Positions 19,381-30,406 of a stretch of DNA of 64,000 bases are shown here, one piece after another. The notes beneath the pieces are model-generated. The model searched no databases. It was not told the DNA's origin and worked only from the letters and a program-made list of their open reading frames with translations. Where the stretch lies: NCBI RefSeq assembly GCF_040419245.1, contig NZ_JAZHOH010000001.1:2170001-2234000 (forward strand), written 5' to 3'. Every line of letters starts with the position of its first letter. Position 1 is the first letter of the stretch. This DNA comes from Ewingella sp. CoE-038-23 (lineage in GTDB: Bacteria > Pseudomonadota > Gammaproteobacteria > Enterobacterales > Enterobacteriaceae). A program made the position numbers and the translations under genes.

Positions 19381-21315
19381 ATGAACATATTTGACCATTA
19401 TCGCCAGCGTTATGAAGCTGCCAAGGACGAAGAGTTCACACTTCAGGAATTCCTTACCATTGCGAAGCAAGACAAAAGTGCTTACGTCAATGCCGCGGAA
19501 CGCCTGTTGATGGCGATCGGTGAACCAGTGATGGTAGACACCGCGCTAGAACCACGCCTGTCGCGTTTATTCTCCAACCGGGTTGTTGCTCGTTACCCCG
19601 CGTTCGAAGAGTTTTACGGTATGGAAGAAGCTATCGAACAGATCGTTTCCTACCTAAAACATGCCGCTCAAGGTTTGGAAGAAAAGAAACAAATCCTCTA
19701 TTTATTAGGCCCGGTGGGGGGTGGTAAATCCTCCCTCGCAGAACGGCTGAAAGCGCTGATGCAGCGCGTGCCTATCTACGTTCTGAGTGCCAACGGCGAG
19801 CGCAGCCCGGTGAATGATCACCCGCTGTGCCTGTTCAATCCGCAAGAAGATGCGACCATTCTTGAAAAAGAATACAACATCCCGACTCGCTATCTCGGCA
19901 CCATCATGTCGCCGTGGGCCGCCAAACGCCTGCACGAATTCGGCGGTGATATCACCAAATTCAGAGTGGTCAAAGTCTGGCCATCCATTCTCGAACAAAT
20001 TGCTATCGCCAAAACTGAACCTGGCGATGAGAACAACCAGGACATCTCCGCGCTGGTGGGTAAAGTGGACATCCGTAAGCTGGAAAACCACGCGCAAAAC
20101 GACCCCGACGCCTATGGCTATTCCGGTGCTTTGTGCCGCGCTAACCAGGGTGTGATGGAATTCGTAGAGATGTTCAAAGCGCCAATCAAAGTGCTGCACC
20201 CGTTACTGACTGCCACGCAGGAAGGTAACTATAACGGCACCGAAGGCATCTCCGCCCTGCCGTTCAACGGCATCATTTTGGCTCACTCCAACGAGTCAGA
20301 ATGGGTGACATTCCGCAACAATAAGAACAATGAGGCGTTCCTCGACCGCGTTTATATTGTCAAAGTACCTTATTGCCTACGGGTATCCGAAGAGATCAAG
20401 ATTTACGACAAGCTGTTGAGCAACAGTGAGCTGGTGCACGCCCCTTGCGCGCCGGGAACGCTGGAAACGCTGGCGCGCTTCTCGATTCTGTCTCGCCTGA
20501 AAGTGCCTGAAAACTCGAGCAGTTACTCGAAAATGCGCGTCTATGATGGTGAAAGCCTGAAAGATACCGACCCGAAAGCCAAGTCTTATCAGGAATACCG
20601 TGACTACGCCGGTGTGGATGAAGGGATGAACGGCCTGTCGACACGCTTTGCGTTTAAAATCCTGTCGCGCGTCTTTAACTTCGACCACGCGGAAGTCGCC
20701 GCTAACCCTGTCCACCTGTTCTATGTCCTTGAGCAGCAGATTGAGCGCGAGCAGTTCCCGCAGGACGTGGCCGAGAAATACCTTGAGCACCTGAAAGGCT
20801 ACCTGATCCCGAAATACGCTGAGTTTATCGGCAAAGAGATACAGACGGCTTACCTTGAGTCCTACTCGGAATACGGACAGAACATTTTCGACCGTTATGT
20901 CACCTATGCCGACTTCTGGATCCAAGATCAGGAGTATCGCGACCCGGATACCGGCCAACTGTTTGACCGCGAGTCACTGAATGCCGAACTGGAGAAAATC
21001 GAAAAACCAGCCGGGATCAGTAACCCGAAAGACTTCCGTAACGAGATAGTCAACTTCGTGTTGCGCGCCAGAGCACAGAACAGCGGCCGTAATCCGAACT
21101 GGACCAGCTACGAGAAACTGCGCACGGTTATCGAGAAAAAAATGTTCTCGAATACTGAGGAATTACTGCCGGTTATCTCATTCAATGCCAAAACGTCGAC
21201 CGATGAACAGAAAAAACACGATGACTTTGTCGACCGAATGATGGAGAAAGGATATACACGCAAGCAGGTTCGCCTGTTGTGTGAATGGTATCTGCGCGTG
21301 AGAAAATCTTCGTAA
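19381..21315 (+). CDS. yeaG: Serine protein kinase YeaG (PrkA family)
   Basis: PrkA-type protein of 644 residues, identical in length to E. coli YeaG. The N-terminal AAA+ domain carries Walker [10 protein letters not shown] (about residue 115), and a C-terminal PrkA kinase domain follows. In E. coli it is induced in stationary phase and nitrogen starvation and affects persistence and metabolism. GAAGGA precedes the ATG. It is followed 34 bases later by yeaH. Confidence 0.96.
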   Translation: MNIFDHYRQRYEAAKDEEFTLQEFLTIAKQDKSAYVNAAERLLMAIGEPVMVDTALEPRLSRLFSNRVVARYPAFEEFYGMEEAIEQIVSYLKHAAQGLEEKKQILYLLGPVGGGKSSLAERLKALMQRVPIYVLSANGERSPVNDHPLCLFNPQEDATILEKEYNIPTRYLGTIMSPWAAKRLHEFGGDITKFRVVKVWPSILEQIAIAKTEPGDENNQDISALVGKVDIRKLENHAQNDPDAYGYSGALCRANQGVMEFVEMFKAPIKVLHPLLTATQEGNYNGTEGISALPFNGIILAHSNESEWVTFRNNKNNEAFLDRVYIVKVPYCLRVSEEIKIYDKLLSNSELVHAPCAPGTLETLARFSILSRLKVPENSSSYSKMRVYDGESLKDTDPKAKSYQEYRDYAGVDEGMNGLSTRFAFKILSRVFNFDHAEVAANPVHLFYVLEQQIEREQFPQDVAEKYLEHLKGYLIPKYAEFIGKEIQTAYLESYSEYGQNIFDRYVTYADFWIQDQEYRDPDTGQLFDRESLNAELEKIEKPAGISNPKDFRNEIVNFVLRARAQNSGRNPNWTSYEKLRTVIEKKMFSNTEELLPVISFNAKTSTDEQKKHDDFVDRMMEKGYTRKQVRLLCEWYLRVRKSS

Positions 21316-21349
21316 CAGAGGATCGTTGGCAACGTCGTTTGGGGGAAAT

Positions 21350-22624
21350 ATGACGTACTTTATTGACCGTCGACTGAATGGCAAGAATAAAAGCGCGGTT
21401 AACCGCCAGCGCTTTTTACGCCGCTATAAGTCGCAAATCAAACAGTCGATTGCCGAGGCCATCAACAAGCGTTCGGTTACCGACGTAAACAGCGGGGAGT
21501 CCGTTTCGATCCCCAATGAAGATATCAACGAGCCTATGTTTCATCAGGGTCGCGGCGGCTTGCGCCACCGCGTTCACCCCGGCAACGATCACTTTGTGCA
21601 GAATGACCGCATCGAACGACCGCAAGGGGGCGGTGGCGGCGGCAGCGGCCAAGGTGACGCCAGCAAGGACGGTGAAGGCCAGGATGAGTTCTCCTTCCAG
21701 ATTTCGAAAGACGAGTATCTTGACCTGTTGTTCGAAGACTTAGCCCTGCCGAATTTGCAGAAAAACCAGTTCCGGCAGATGACCGAGTACAAAACGCACC
21801 GCGCGGGTTTTACCTCAAACGGTGTCCCGGCCAATATCAGTGTTGTTCGCTCTTTGCAGAACTCCCTCGCCCGCCGCACGGCGATGACCGCAGGGAAAAA
21901 ACGGGAGTTGCGCGAGCTGGAGTCCACGCTGACGGAAGTCGAAAACAGCGAGCCCGCGCAACTGTTAGAAGAAGAACGGCTGCGCAAGGAGATTGCGGAG
22001 CTACGGCAGAAAATCGCCAGAACGCCGTTCATCGATACCTTTGATTTACGCTACAAGAACTACGAGCGGCGCCCTGAGCCTTCCAGCCAGGCGGTGATGT
22101 TCTGCTTGATGGACGTCTCCGGCTCCATGGATCAGGCGACCAAAGATATGGCCAAGCGTTTCTATATTCTGCTCTATCTGTTCCTGAGCAGAACCTATAA
22201 AAACGTCGATGTAGTCTATATCCGCCACCATACTCAGGCCAAAGAAGTGGATGAACAGGAGTTTTTCTACTCGCAGGAGACTGGCGGGACTATTGTATCC
22301 AGCGCGTTGAAGTTAATGGACGAAGTTATTCAGGAGCGTTACGACCCGGCGGCGTGGAATATTTACGCAGCGCAGGCGTCTGACGGCGATAACTGGGCCG
22401 ATGACTCACCGCTGTGCCACCAAATATTGGCACAGAAGCTGCTACCTATGGTGCGTTATTATAGTTATATCGAGATAACCCGGCGGGCTCATCAAACGCT
22501 GTGGCGCGAATATGAAGTATTGCAGCAGAAGTTTGGTAATTTCGCCATGCAACATATTCGCGAGCCGGAGGATATTTACCCGGTATTCCGCGAGCTGTTC
22601 CATAAGCAAGTTCAAGAAAATTAA
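21350..22624 (+). CDS. yeaH: YeaH, von Willebrand factor A-like DUF444 protein
   Basis: YhbH/YeaH family protein, 424 residues (E. coli 427), the usual partner of YeaG. The N-terminus is basic, followed by a run of glycines (about residues 93-101) in a flexible linker. A coiled-coil-prone stretch rich in Glu and Leu comes next, then a C-terminal vWA-like domain with the MIDAS-type DVSGSM. GGGGGAAAT precedes the ATG at 21350; an ATG eight codons upstream lacks one. Biochemical role unknown. Confidence 0.94.
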   Translation: MTYFIDRRLNGKNKSAVNRQRFLRRYKSQIKQSIAEAINKRSVTDVNSGESVSIPNEDINEPMFHQGRGGLRHRVHPGNDHFVQNDRIERPQGGGGGGSGQGDASKDGEGQDEFSFQISKDEYLDLLFEDLALPNLQKNQFRQMTEYKTHRAGFTSNGVPANISVVRSLQNSLARRTAMTAGKKRELRELESTLTEVENSEPAQLLEEERLRKEIAELRQKIARTPFIDTFDLRYKNYERRPEPSSQAVMFCLMDVSGSMDQATKDMAKRFYILLYLFLSRTYKNVDVVYIRHHTQAKEVDEQEFFYSQETGGTIVSSALKLMDEVIQERYDPAAWNIYAAQASDGDNWADDSPLCHQILAQKLLPMVRYYSYIEITRRAHQTLWREYEVLQQKFGNFAMQHIREPEDIYPVFRELFHKQVQEN

Positions 22625-22649
22625 GCGCGTTATACTTAAGCTGCCTAAT

Positions 22650-22690
22650 AAAACGGCCAGTTAATTGATTTAACTGGCCGTTTTCTATTT
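22650..22690 (+). terminator. Terminator of yeaG-yeaH
   Basis: Long stem AAAACGGCCAGTTAA with its complement and a TTTTCTATTT tail. Confidence 0.88.
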
Positions 22691-22717
22691 CGCCTAACCG
22701 TTAAAAAATATAATGAC

Positions 22718-23623
22718 TTAACTGATACTTGGCAGAATAATAGCGGCCAAAATGCCAATCATCACCAACCATTTCAACGAATAATAGGTTTTACGGCTAC
22801 GCGCTTTTAAGGCCTGCCCGCCGTTACGCAATGCATAGACATACTTGAATATCTTATTAATAAAACCGGTGCGGTCCTGCTCATCGTTAGGCGAACTGGC
22901 GGCTGACATCAGCGTGCTGCCAACCCAATGGTTAACGCGCTGCGCCCACGGCCACTTCATTTTGCGCTCTACGTCGCAGAAAAGAATAATGCGCGTTTCG
23001 TCAGTCTTGTTTTCCGCCCAGTGAACAAAGGTTTCATCGAAAATCACCGGTTGGCCGTCGCGCCAGCTGTGCTTGATGCCGTCCACCTCGATAAAGCAGC
23101 GGTCATCATTTGGCGTCATCAGGCCAAGGTGATAACGCACGGAACCGGCATAGGGGTCACGGTGTTTACCCAAATAGCTGCCCGACGGCAACTCGGCGAA
23201 CATCGCGGCTTTAACAGAAGGAATGCTGTTTAACAGTTCCACCGTCTTCGGGCAGAGGTTTTCCGCCGACGGATGGCTGTCGCCGTACCACTTCAAATAG
23301 AAGCGTTTCCAGCCGCGTTTAAAGAAAGTATTAAAGCCTGCGTCGTTATTGGTCTGTGCTGCTTTAATATGGTCTTGCAGGCGCACGGCCTCATCACGAA
23401 TAGTTTGCCAGTTATCGGTTAAACGCTGTAATTCCGGGAAATCTTCCGCCGGGAAATAAGGTTTCGATGGCAGTGCAGAAAAGCCGGTCATAAACATATT
23501 TACCGGCCCCATAAAAGTCGAGTGATCGAGTAGTTGGCGCGAAAACTTCTGTTTAACCTTGCCGCGCGAATGCGCATAAATAAAGCTAATCACAAAAATG
23601 GTAAGAATAATAATGGCCGTCAT
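22718..23623 (-). CDS. lpxO: Lipid A 2-hydroxylase LpxO
   Basis: Fe(II)/2-oxoglutarate dioxygenase of the aspartyl/asparaginyl beta-hydroxylase family, 301 residues (Salmonella LpxO about 302). It hydroxylates the secondary myristate of lipid A at the inner membrane. There are hydrophobic segments at both ends. The iron ligands are visible as HRD in LGKHRDPYAG and a distal His in ETFVHWAEN. The ATG at 23623 has AGAGG 9 bases upstream; another at 23632 sits directly on that sequence and is less likely. LpxM, which supplies the acyl chain, is encoded at the far end of the window. Confidence 0.93.
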   Translation of the reverse strand: MTAIIILTIFVISFIYAHSRGKVKQKFSRQLLDHSTFMGPVNMFMTGFSALPSKPYFPAEDFPELQRLTDNWQTIRDEAVRLQDHIKAAQTNNDAGFNTFFKRGWKRFYLKWYGDSHPSAENLCPKTVELLNSIPSVKAAMFAELPSGSYLGKHRDPYAGSVRYHLGLMTPNDDRCFIEVDGIKHSWRDGQPVIFDETFVHWAENKTDETRIILFCDVERKMKWPWAQRVNHWVGSTLMSAASSPNDEQDRTGFINKIFKYVYALRNGGQALKARSRKTYYSLKWLVMIGILAAIILPSIS

Positions 23624-23944
23624 AGGGTCCATCCTCTACGAATTATAAATATGACCATATTATAAATCAGATTTATTCTAAATTTGTAGTTACAATTTTA
23701 TGCTATTTGTGCCTTTTAAGTACAGTTCCTAATGAGTTTAAACAGTAATTAAACCAGCTGTTGTTTTCTGAGATAAGCCGCACTCGCAATCAAATAAGCC
23801 TAGTTATTACATGGGTATTTTGCGGCTATTATTGGCAGTTAGCCTGATTGCAGGTAATAAAAAAGCCAGCCGATTGCTCCGCTGGCTTTTAAAACTCAAA
23901 CTATTAACGACTTAATAAACTGGGGTAGCTTATTAATAGCGAAC
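23624..23944. other. Intergenic region lpxO to ydiY-like gene
   Basis: A/T-rich stretch holding the lpxO leader and the terminator of the next gene. No open frame or binding motif stands out. Confidence 0.5.
23858..23892 (-). terminator. Terminator of the ydiY-like gene
   Basis: On the minus strand AAAAGCCAGC pairs with GCTGGCTTTT across a 10-base loop and is followed by TTATT. Confidence 0.85.
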
Positions 23945-24709
23945 TTATAAACCGTAAACCAAATTGATTGAGGTCACAGTGTCGGTTTTATCCGGCGCAC
24001 TGGCTGGTGGTTTGGTGTTGTAAGTCACGTCGTAAGCCAGTTTCAGAGAAAAATGATTGTTGATAGCAACCGTCAACGCCGTCTCTGAGTTATAGGTGGT
24101 TTCGTCGTTCGCTAAGACAGACAGGCCTTGGGTAAATTTAGCCGTGTCGCTGATTTTGTAGCTGTAAGCGCCAGATGCGTAAGCCAAAGCACGAGTCGAG
24201 TTACCGCCCTGCTCGAACTCATCGTGACGAACACCCGGACCGGCTTCCAGGTTCAGCGTGTGTACCGGACCACTCCAGATCTGACGACCGTAACCGACTG
24301 CACCGACATCGCGCGCGCGATAGCCGTTATAGCGGTCACTCAGCCAGCTGCCCTGACCGAACACATAATTATTGTCATCCAGGTTGTAGCGGCTACGCGC
24401 GCCAGCCTGATATTTCTCGGATGAACGCACACCGGAAGAAGAAGTGTTGCGTGCTGAACCCCAGATACTGTTAGCAGTATTGGTGTTGAACCACGTCATG
24501 GTGGTGTCAGCGCTCAGAGATGAGTTAGTGGTGTTACCGGTTTGCGCGGTATAACCCGCCTGAATATTGCCTTCAAACGGCTTTTTCGCCGTAGCAGGAT
24601 CGTCCAGCGCGGTGAAAATAGTGGTGTCTGCCAAACTTGAAATACTGAACAGCGCAGCTCCGCAAACTACCGCGCAAGCTGGTAAACGACGAACAACCCG
24701 AAAAAACAT
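23945..24709 (-). CDS. YdiY-like outer-membrane protein (DUF481)
   Basis: 254-residue DUF481 protein similar in size and pattern to E. coli YdiY. The signal peptide ends near SLADTT. The mature sequence reads as repeated amphipathic strands (GNIQAGYTAQTGNTTNSSLS and similar) and ends INLVYGL, consistent with a beta-barrel. The function of the family is unknown; YdiY is acid-inducible in E. coli. GGGGAAG precedes the ATG. It lies in an envelope-gene pair with lpxO but has its own terminator. Confidence 0.82.
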   Translation of the reverse strand: MFFRVVRRLPACAVVCGAALFSISSLADTTIFTALDDPATAKKPFEGNIQAGYTAQTGNTTNSSLSADTTMTWFNTNTANSIWGSARNTSSSGVRSSEKYQAGARSRYNLDDNNYVFGQGSWLSDRYNGYRARDVGAVGYGRQIWSGPVHTLNLEAGPGVRHDEFEQGGNSTRALAYASGAYSYKISDTAKFTQGLSVLANDETTYNSETALTVAINNHFSLKLAYDVTYNTKPPASAPDKTDTVTSINLVYGL

Positions 24710-25214
24710 TTTGCTTCCCCAATCGACTTAAGGCAAATAGTACAAGGTGGCCCAAGATGATTTAACTCTGGATCCCCTACACATTGAGATAACTGCATAT
24801 CGAAATAATTTTGCCGTTCATTTAGGTCCTTTAAGCAAACCTGGCAATTCCCTTCAATAACGCACGAACTGATACATACTGGTTAAACCCGCAACGAATA
24901 TACAGCACATAGTGGCTAATATCCTTTTTTAACCGGACTTTTTAGAGTGTTCCGAGTGACAAATATTTCCTGAAATAGAACCAAACGTAATCATTACAAT
25001 TTGTTTCCATATTCTGAGCTTGCGCCCTTGAAAATTGTTTTAACCCGTTTCCCATTTTGGGCGCTCAACGTTTTCCACCCCAAGACTGCACAGATTTCGG
25101 CCGAACCGGATGCGCTATCTTGTCCTTTTGAACGAGGCGAGTTAGCTTTAGACCTGTTGAAAATATCTTATTGCGCCGCGAGTTCCTCGACGGCTGCCTT
25201 CAGGAGGAGTGGTC
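24710..25214. other. Intergenic region upstream of nadE
   Basis: 505 bp between divergent genes. A frame starting near 25001 runs into nadE in another phase and has no start signal. A GCGCCC/GGGCGC pair 31 bases apart (25022-25064) is too loose to call. No regulator site recognised. Confidence 0.45.
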
Positions 25215-26045
25215 ATGGCTTTACAACAAGAAATCATTCAGGCTTTGCACGTCAAACCGCAAATAGACGCGGCACAAGAAGTTCGCACCAGCGTCGATTT
25301 TCTAAAAAGTTATTTGCTGGCCCATCCCTTTATTAAATCTTTGGTACTGGGCATCAGCGGCGGGCAGGATTCTACTCTTACCGGTAAACTTTGCCAAACG
25401 GCAATTAGTGAATTACGTGCGGAAACCTCAGATGAGAGCTATCAGTTCATCGCCGTGCGTCTGCCTTATGGCGTGCAGGCCGATGAATCAGACTGCATTG
25501 ACGCCATCGACTTTATCAAACCCGATCAGGTATTGACGGTAAATATCAAAAATGCGGTATTAGCCAGCGAAGCGACTCTGCGCGAAATCGGTATCGAATT
25601 AAGCGATTTCATCAAAGGGAATGAGAAGGCGCGTGAACGTATGAAGGCGCAATACAGCATCGCCGGGATGAAAAAAGGCGTGGTGGTCGGCACCGACCAC
25701 GCGGCAGAGGCCGTGACCGGCTTCTTCACCAAGTACGGCGACGGCGGCACTGACATCAACCCTATCTTCCGCCTGAACAAGCGTCAGGGCAAAGCCCTGC
25801 TCAAGCACCTCGGCTGCCCAGAGCATCTTTATACCAAAGCCCCGACCGCCGATTTGGAAGAGAACCGCCCTTCGCTGCCGGACGAAGTCGCGCTGGGCGT
25901 CACCTATGAGCTGATTGACGACTATCTGGAAGGCAAAACCATTGACCAGAAAGCCGCATCAACCATCGAGGGCTGGTATCTGCGCACCGAGCATAAACGC
26001 CAGCCGCCGGTTACCGTGTTTGATGATTTCTGGAAAAAGAAATAA
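25215..26045 (+). CDS. nadE: NAD synthetase, ammonia-dependent
   Basis: Adenine nucleotide alpha-hydrolase family enzyme, 276 residues (E. coli 275), catalysing the last step of NAD synthesis from deamido-NAD, ATP and ammonia. The PP-loop [12 protein letters not shown] (about residue 46) and [20 protein letters not shown] motif are intact. There is no glutaminase domain. AGGAGG lies 7 bases before the ATG at 25215; a GTG at 25209 is too close to it. Confidence 0.96.
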   Translation: MALQQEIIQALHVKPQIDAAQEVRTSVDFLKSYLLAHPFIKSLVLGISGGQDSTLTGKLCQTAISELRAETSDESYQFIAVRLPYGVQADESDCIDAIDFIKPDQVLTVNIKNAVLASEATLREIGIELSDFIKGNEKARERMKAQYSIAGMKKGVVVGTDHAAEAVTGFFTKYGDGGTDINPIFRLNKRQGKALLKHLGCPEHLYTKAPTADLEENRPSLPDEVALGVTYELIDDYLEGKTIDQKAASTIEGWYLRTEHKRQPPVTVFDDFWKKK

Positions 26046-26070
26046 GACTTCTATTACGACCAACCCTCTG

Positions 26071-26099
26071 ACGGGCACCCCAGGGTGTCCGTTTTTTTA
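26071..26099 (+). terminator. Terminator of nadE
   Basis: Stem ACGGGCACCC with GGGTGTCCGT (one G-U pair), tight loop, then seven T. Confidence 0.85.
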
Positions 26100-26188
26100 T
26101 CCAGCAGTGCCTCTATAATTGTTTAACAATTCCTTTCCATCGCGGGATGAAATCATTACCCTTAGCCTCCCTTCGAACACGGACTGTG

Positions 26189-27388
26189 ATGTTTTATATG
26201 CAAAAATTCCTTTTCCTGCTGTTAACGCTGGTCCTGCTTGGACCACTGGGGATTGATCTCTATCTCCCTGCTATCCCGGCGATTGCCAAGGGATTGAACA
26301 GCGCAGAAACCATTATCCAATCTTCTATTTCGCTGTTTATTTTAGTGATGGGGCTGGGGCAACTGATTGCCGGGCCATTGGTTGACCGCTACGGCCGCCG
26401 CCCGATCGCCATTATTGGCGTGATCGTCTATTTGGTTGGCGCCATTGTCGCCGCCACGGCGGAGACGGCGTTTATGTTTATGTTCTCCCGCGTGATTCAG
26501 GGGCTGGCGGTCTGCTGTACCTCGGTGGTGGTGTTTAGCAGCGTGCGCGACCGAATGAGTGGCGATGACGCGGCCCGCGCCTACGGCTTCCTCAACGGCA
26601 CGCTGAACATCATTCCGGCGCTGGCGCCGCTGATTGGCGGCCTGATTGCCCAGTTCTTTGGTTGGCGCGCGCCCTTCTGGGCGCTATGTGGCTATAGCAT
26701 ACTGATTCTGGCACTGGTGCTGTTCAAACTGCCGGAGACGCGCCCTGCTGACACCCAGTCCGGCGGCCTGCCGTTCAAACAGTACGCCCGGATCCTGTTC
26801 AACAAACGCTTCATCACCTTCGCCGCGGTCAACGCCGGAGCGATGGGCATGGCCCTGACCTATGTCTCTCTGGCTCCGACGGTGCTGATGAGCCAGGCGG
26901 GACTGACGCCGTTCGAGTTTTCGCTGGTCTTCGGCGCAAACGGATTTTGGATCATGGCGGTCAGCTTTATCGCTAACCGTATTATTCAGAAGGTGGGACG
27001 CCCGGTCTGTCTGGCTTCCGGCGCGTTGTTAATGTTCCTCGGCTGTGCGGGATTACTGGCGGGCTTAACCCTTATCGCCCCGGAACAGCAGCACGCCACT
27101 TGTCTGTATATGCTGCCCGTCGCCAGCGCCTGCGCAGGTTTGGCTTTCCTGATTGGGCCAGCCACCAGCTACGCGCTGGAGCCGTTTTCCAATGAAGCGG
27201 GCGTGGCCTCGGCATTGGTGGGTTCTGTACAGATGGCGGGAGGCGCGCTGTTTGGCTTTATCGCCATGGCGTTGCCGCTGCAGCCGAAACTGAGTTTGGC
27301 ACTGGTGATGCTGGCGGGAGGCTGTCTGGCGCTGTTAGCACGTCGCGCCAGTAAGAAATCAGCGGGCCGCTTGACCCGCCTTGGTTAA
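26189..27388 (+). CDS. Bcr/CflA-type multidrug MFS transporter
   Basis: Twelve-segment drug:proton antiporter of the DHA1 family, about 399 residues. Typical motifs are present: GIDLYLPAIPAIAK in the first segment, GPLVDRYGRRP in the first cytoplasmic loop, and RVIQGLAVCC with NIIPALAPLIGG in segments 4-5. Substrate cannot be told from sequence. The start is uncertain between ATG 26189 and ATG 26198; both have weak ribosome binding. It converges on dadX with 22 bases between stops and no visible terminator. Confidence 0.82.
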   Translation: MFYMQKFLFLLLTLVLLGPLGIDLYLPAIPAIAKGLNSAETIIQSSISLFILVMGLGQLIAGPLVDRYGRRPIAIIGVIVYLVGAIVAATAETAFMFMFSRVIQGLAVCCTSVVVFSSVRDRMSGDDAARAYGFLNGTLNIIPALAPLIGGLIAQFFGWRAPFWALCGYSILILALVLFKLPETRPADTQSGGLPFKQYARILFNKRFITFAAVNAGAMGMALTYVSLAPTVLMSQAGLTPFEFSLVFGANGFWIMAVSFIANRIIQKVGRPVCLASGALLMFLGCAGLLAGLTLIAPEQQHATCLYMLPVASACAGLAFLIGPATSYALEPFSNEAGVASALVGSVQMAGGALFGFIAMALPLQPKLSLALVMLAGGCLALLARRASKKSAGRLTRLG

Positions 27389-27410
27389 TAAGAAACTTAT
27401 GTCACTCGAT

Positions 27411-28484
27411 TCAGTCAACTAACCTGACCGGGACTCTTGGCGCTAAGGCTGACAACAGCTCATAGCCCAGGGTTCCGGCCACGGTCGCCACATCGTCAAC
27501 CGGCAGGTTGGCTCCCCACAGCTCAACCTTCGACCCTATGGCGGCATGCGGGCATGGCGTTAGGTCGACCATAATCATATCCATCGACACTGTGCCAACG
27601 GTTTGCGTCATCACCCCATCCACCCATACCGGCGTGCCGCTCGGCGCGTGGCGCGGATAACCGTCGGCATAGCCACAGGCGATGATGCCAATGCGCTGCT
27701 CGCTCGCCGCGCGATAGCGGCCGCTGTAGCCCACGCGGTCGCCCGCCCGCAACTGCTGGGTGGCGATAATTTCGGTGCTCAGGGTCATCACCGGTTTCAG
27801 CCCGCTGTCGGCGATATCCCGCCATTTGCCACTCGGCGACGCGCCGTAGAGAATAATGCCCGGACGGACCCAGTCATAATGGGTTTCGGGGTACCACAGC
27901 GTCGCCGCCGAGTTAGCCAGCGATCTTGGGCCTGAGATGTTCTCCCCGGCGGCAAGGATCTGTGTCATCTGCCCCTCGACGCCTTCCGGGCCGTCGGCGT
28001 GAGCAAAGTGGCTCATCAGGGTAATTTCGCCGACCTGCGGCAAAGCCTTCAGCGCGTGCCACGCGGCCTCAACCTTTTCCGGCATGAAGCCCAGTCGGTT
28101 CATGCCGCTGTTAATCTTCAAATAAACATTGATTGGCGCGCCAGGCTTGGCCTGCTTGATGGCGTCAATCTGCCAGTCGCTGTGCACGGCGGTGGTCAGG
28201 CGATATTGATCAATCGCCTCGAGATCGGCCGGTGAGAAGAAGCCTTCCAGCAGCAGAATCGGCCCCTGCCAGCCCGACTCGCGCAGCAAAACGGCTTCTT
28301 TAAAATCGAGCAAACCAAAGCCGTCAGTGGCCGATAGGCCTCTCAGCACATGCTCAACGCCGTGGCCATAAGCATTGGCTTTGACCACCGACCAGACTTT
28401 ACTGCGTGGCGCGAAACGGCGGATAACCTGCAAATTATTGGATAACGCAGAAAGTGACAACGTAGCGGAAATCGGGCGTGGCAT
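27411..28484 (-). CDS. dadX: Catabolic alanine racemase DadX
   Basis: PLP-dependent fold-type III racemase, 357 residues (E. coli DadX 356). The PLP Lys35 is in [10 protein letters not shown] and the opposing catalytic Tyr in VGYSGRY. It converts L-Ala to D-Ala, which DadA oxidises. TGGAG precedes the ATG. It lies 74 bases behind dadA on the same strand, so it is assigned as catabolic DadX and not biosynthetic Alr. Confidence 0.95.
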   Translation of the reverse strand: MPRPISATLSLSALSNNLQVIRRFAPRSKVWSVVKANAYGHGVEHVLRGLSATDGFGLLDFKEAVLLRESGWQGPILLLEGFFSPADLEAIDQYRLTTAVHSDWQIDAIKQAKPGAPINVYLKINSGMNRLGFMPEKVEAAWHALKALPQVGEITLMSHFAHADGPEGVEGQMTQILAAGENISGPRSLANSAATLWYPETHYDWVRPGIILYGASPSGKWRDIADSGLKPVMTLSTEIIATQQLRAGDRVGYSGRYRAASEQRIGIIACGYADGYPRHAPSGTPVWVDGVMTQTVGTVSMDMIMVDLTPCPHAAIGSKVELWGANLPVDDVATVAGTLGYELLSALAPRVPVRLVD

Positions 28485-28507
28485 ACAGTCTCCAGAGGCG
28501 AATCAAT

Positions 28508-28542
28508 GAGCCGGTCTTCCAATAACGCCTGCTGACCGGCTC
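28508..28542. repeat. Hairpin in the dadA-dadX spacer
   Basis: GAGCCGGTC and GACCGGCTC form a 9-bp stem with a 17-base loop and no T-run. It may set the ratio of dadA to dadX message by stabilising the upstream part. That role is inference. Confidence 0.4.
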
Positions 28543-28558
28543 AACATTGAATGGGCTA

Positions 28559-29860
28559 TTAGCCGATAGGATGCATTTTATGAATGTTTGGATGCGTCGC
28601 GGCGAAGTCCGGGCTGTAACGCTCTACGGCTAAATCGTCGGCCGGAATAGCCGGGGTCACGCCGGTGATAATGTCCGACAGCAGCTGGCCGGAGCCACAG
28701 GCCATGGTCCACCCGAGCGTACCGTGGCCGGTATTCAGGTAGAGATTTTTCAGGCGCGTTTTACCGACGATCGGCGTGCCGTCTGGGGTCATTGGGCGCA
28801 GGCCGGTCCAGAAGGAAGCTTGCTCGACGTTGCCGCCGTTCGGGTAGAGGTCGCGCACCACCATCTCCAGCGTTTCGCGGCGAGCCTTCGCCAGCTGGGT
28901 GTTGAAGCCGACGATTTCCGCCATGCCGCCGACGCGAATACGGTCGTCAAAACGGGTGATGGCGATTTTGTAGGTTTCATCCAGCACGGTGGAGAATGGC
29001 GCGGAGGCCGGGTCAGTGATTGGAATAGTCAGCGAGTAGCCCTTCAACGGATAGACCGGGATCGAGACTAAATCTTGCAACAGGGCCGTCGAGTAGGAGC
29101 CGAAAGCCACTACATAGGCGTCGCCTTTGACCACTTCCGCGCCGCACTGCACGCCAGTGACCTGACCATTTTCCACCAGCAGCTTGTCGACGCTGCGGTT
29201 AAATTCAAATACCACGCCCGCCTGACGCGCCATTTCAGCCAGTTGACGAGTAAACAGCTGGCAGTCACCGGTTTCATCATTCGGCAAGCGCAGGCCGCCG
29301 GTAAGCTTATGCGCCACCTGAGCCAAAGCAGGTTCAACCGTCGCCAGCTGGCTGGATTCCAGCAGTTGGTAAGGCACGCCCGCCTCTTCCAGCACGGCAA
29401 TGTCTTTCGACGCACTTTCGAACTGCTGGGCGGTGCGGAACAGCTGTAATGTCCCGCCCTGACGGCCTTCGTACTGAATACCGGTCTCTTCGCGCAGTGC
29501 TTTCAGGCAGTCACGGCTATACTCTGCCAGTCTTACCATGCGGCTTTTATTGGTCTGGTAGTGGTCCATGTTGCAGTTACGCAGCATCTGCCACATCCAT
29601 TTCAGCTGGAAGCTACTGCCGTCGAGGCGGATCGCCAGCGGCGCGTGGCGCTGGAACATCCACTTAATCGCCTTTAATGGCACGCCTGGCGCAGCCCAAG
29701 GGGCAGCATAACCGGGAGAGATTTGCCCGGCATTCCCCGCGCTAGTCTCTTCCGCCGGTCCGGCTTGTCTGTCAATGACCGTCACCTGATGTCCGGCCTT
29801 TGCCAAATACCAGGCACTGGCAACACCAACCACTCCACTGCCCAAAATAACCACGCGCAT
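28559..29860 (-). CDS. dadA: D-amino acid dehydrogenase small subunit
   Basis: FAD-dependent respiratory dehydrogenase of the DAO family, 433 residues, oxidising D-alanine and other D-amino acids to keto acids at the inner membrane. The FAD-binding N-terminus [21 protein letters not shown], the [13 protein letters not shown] region and the C-terminal [16 protein letters not shown] are conserved. The ATG at 29860 follows TTGGAG at good spacing; an ATG four codons upstream is less suitable. First gene of dadA-dadX. CRP and Lrp control is known in E. coli; only half-sites were seen here. Confidence 0.96.
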   Translation of the reverse strand: MRVVILGSGVVGVASAWYLAKAGHQVTVIDRQAGPAEETSAGNAGQISPGYAAPWAAPGVPLKAIKWMFQRHAPLAIRLDGSSFQLKWMWQMLRNCNMDHYQTNKSRMVRLAEYSRDCLKALREETGIQYEGRQGGTLQLFRTAQQFESASKDIAVLEEAGVPYQLLESSQLATVEPALAQVAHKLTGGLRLPNDETGDCQLFTRQLAEMARQAGVVFEFNRSVDKLLVENGQVTGVQCGAEVVKGDAYVVAFGSYSTALLQDLVSIPVYPLKGYSLTIPITDPASAPFSTVLDETYKIAITRFDDRIRVGGMAEIVGFNTQLAKARRETLEMVVRDLYPNGGNVEQASFWTGLRPMTPDGTPIVGKTRLKNLYLNTGHGTLGWTMACGSGQLLSDIITGVTPAIPADDLAVERYSPDFAATHPNIHKMHPIG

Positions 29861-30406
29861 ACTCGACTCCAATCAAAGGCAATATAAAGCATAATATTCT
29901 GTGAGACGGAAACTAACCTGACAGCGGCCAATTGCCAACACCTGCGGCGAAAACCGCGATGGATTTCACAATTATTTATCCTGTATCTACCTCTATTTTT
30001 CAACAGTCACATAAAAATAACAATATCCCCCAACCCCGCGCCCTATGCTGTTCAAAGCAGCGGCATATTGCGGCAGTCGCGATAAACCATCACTTTCAGC
30101 ACGAGCAGTTAACCCGAGATTCTTTTTGTTATTTAAAACCAAACAAAAGGCAATTTTGCAGAACAATCCTCTAAAGATTGAGTTATGGGAAATATTGTCT
30201 GAATTCATCGTAGCGATTGACTGTTTTATGCCATAAGCGTTTGATGAAGCTGTCGGCTTGATAGCAATAATTCATGCTTATTAAACCAGCGCTATCTGCA
30301 TAACCAACAGATTGAGCTACGATTATCTATGGGCGCACAAATTTCGTAATAAACAGTTCTGAATCAAACACTCTGTTGCGTCCGTAACTGAATGAGGGTG
30401 CGGCTT
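29861..30406. other. Intergenic region dadA-ycgB
   Basis: 546 bp, A/T-rich, between divergent genes. No open frame with a start signal. A TGTGA half-site for CRP lies on the dadA-reading strand near 30010, without a good partner. Confidence 0.4.

Noticed and set aside
19176-19388. 70-residue minus-strand frame over the yeaG leader
   Set aside because: No ribosome binding site, overlaps the sigma-54 promoter and the yeaG start.
25022-25064. GCGCCC/GGGCGC inverted repeat as a riboswitch or terminator
   Set aside because: Loop of 31 bases and a 6-bp stem only; no further structure or T-run.
25001-25336. 111-residue frame upstream of nadE
   Set aside because: Runs into nadE in another phase, has no start signal and no recognisable domain.
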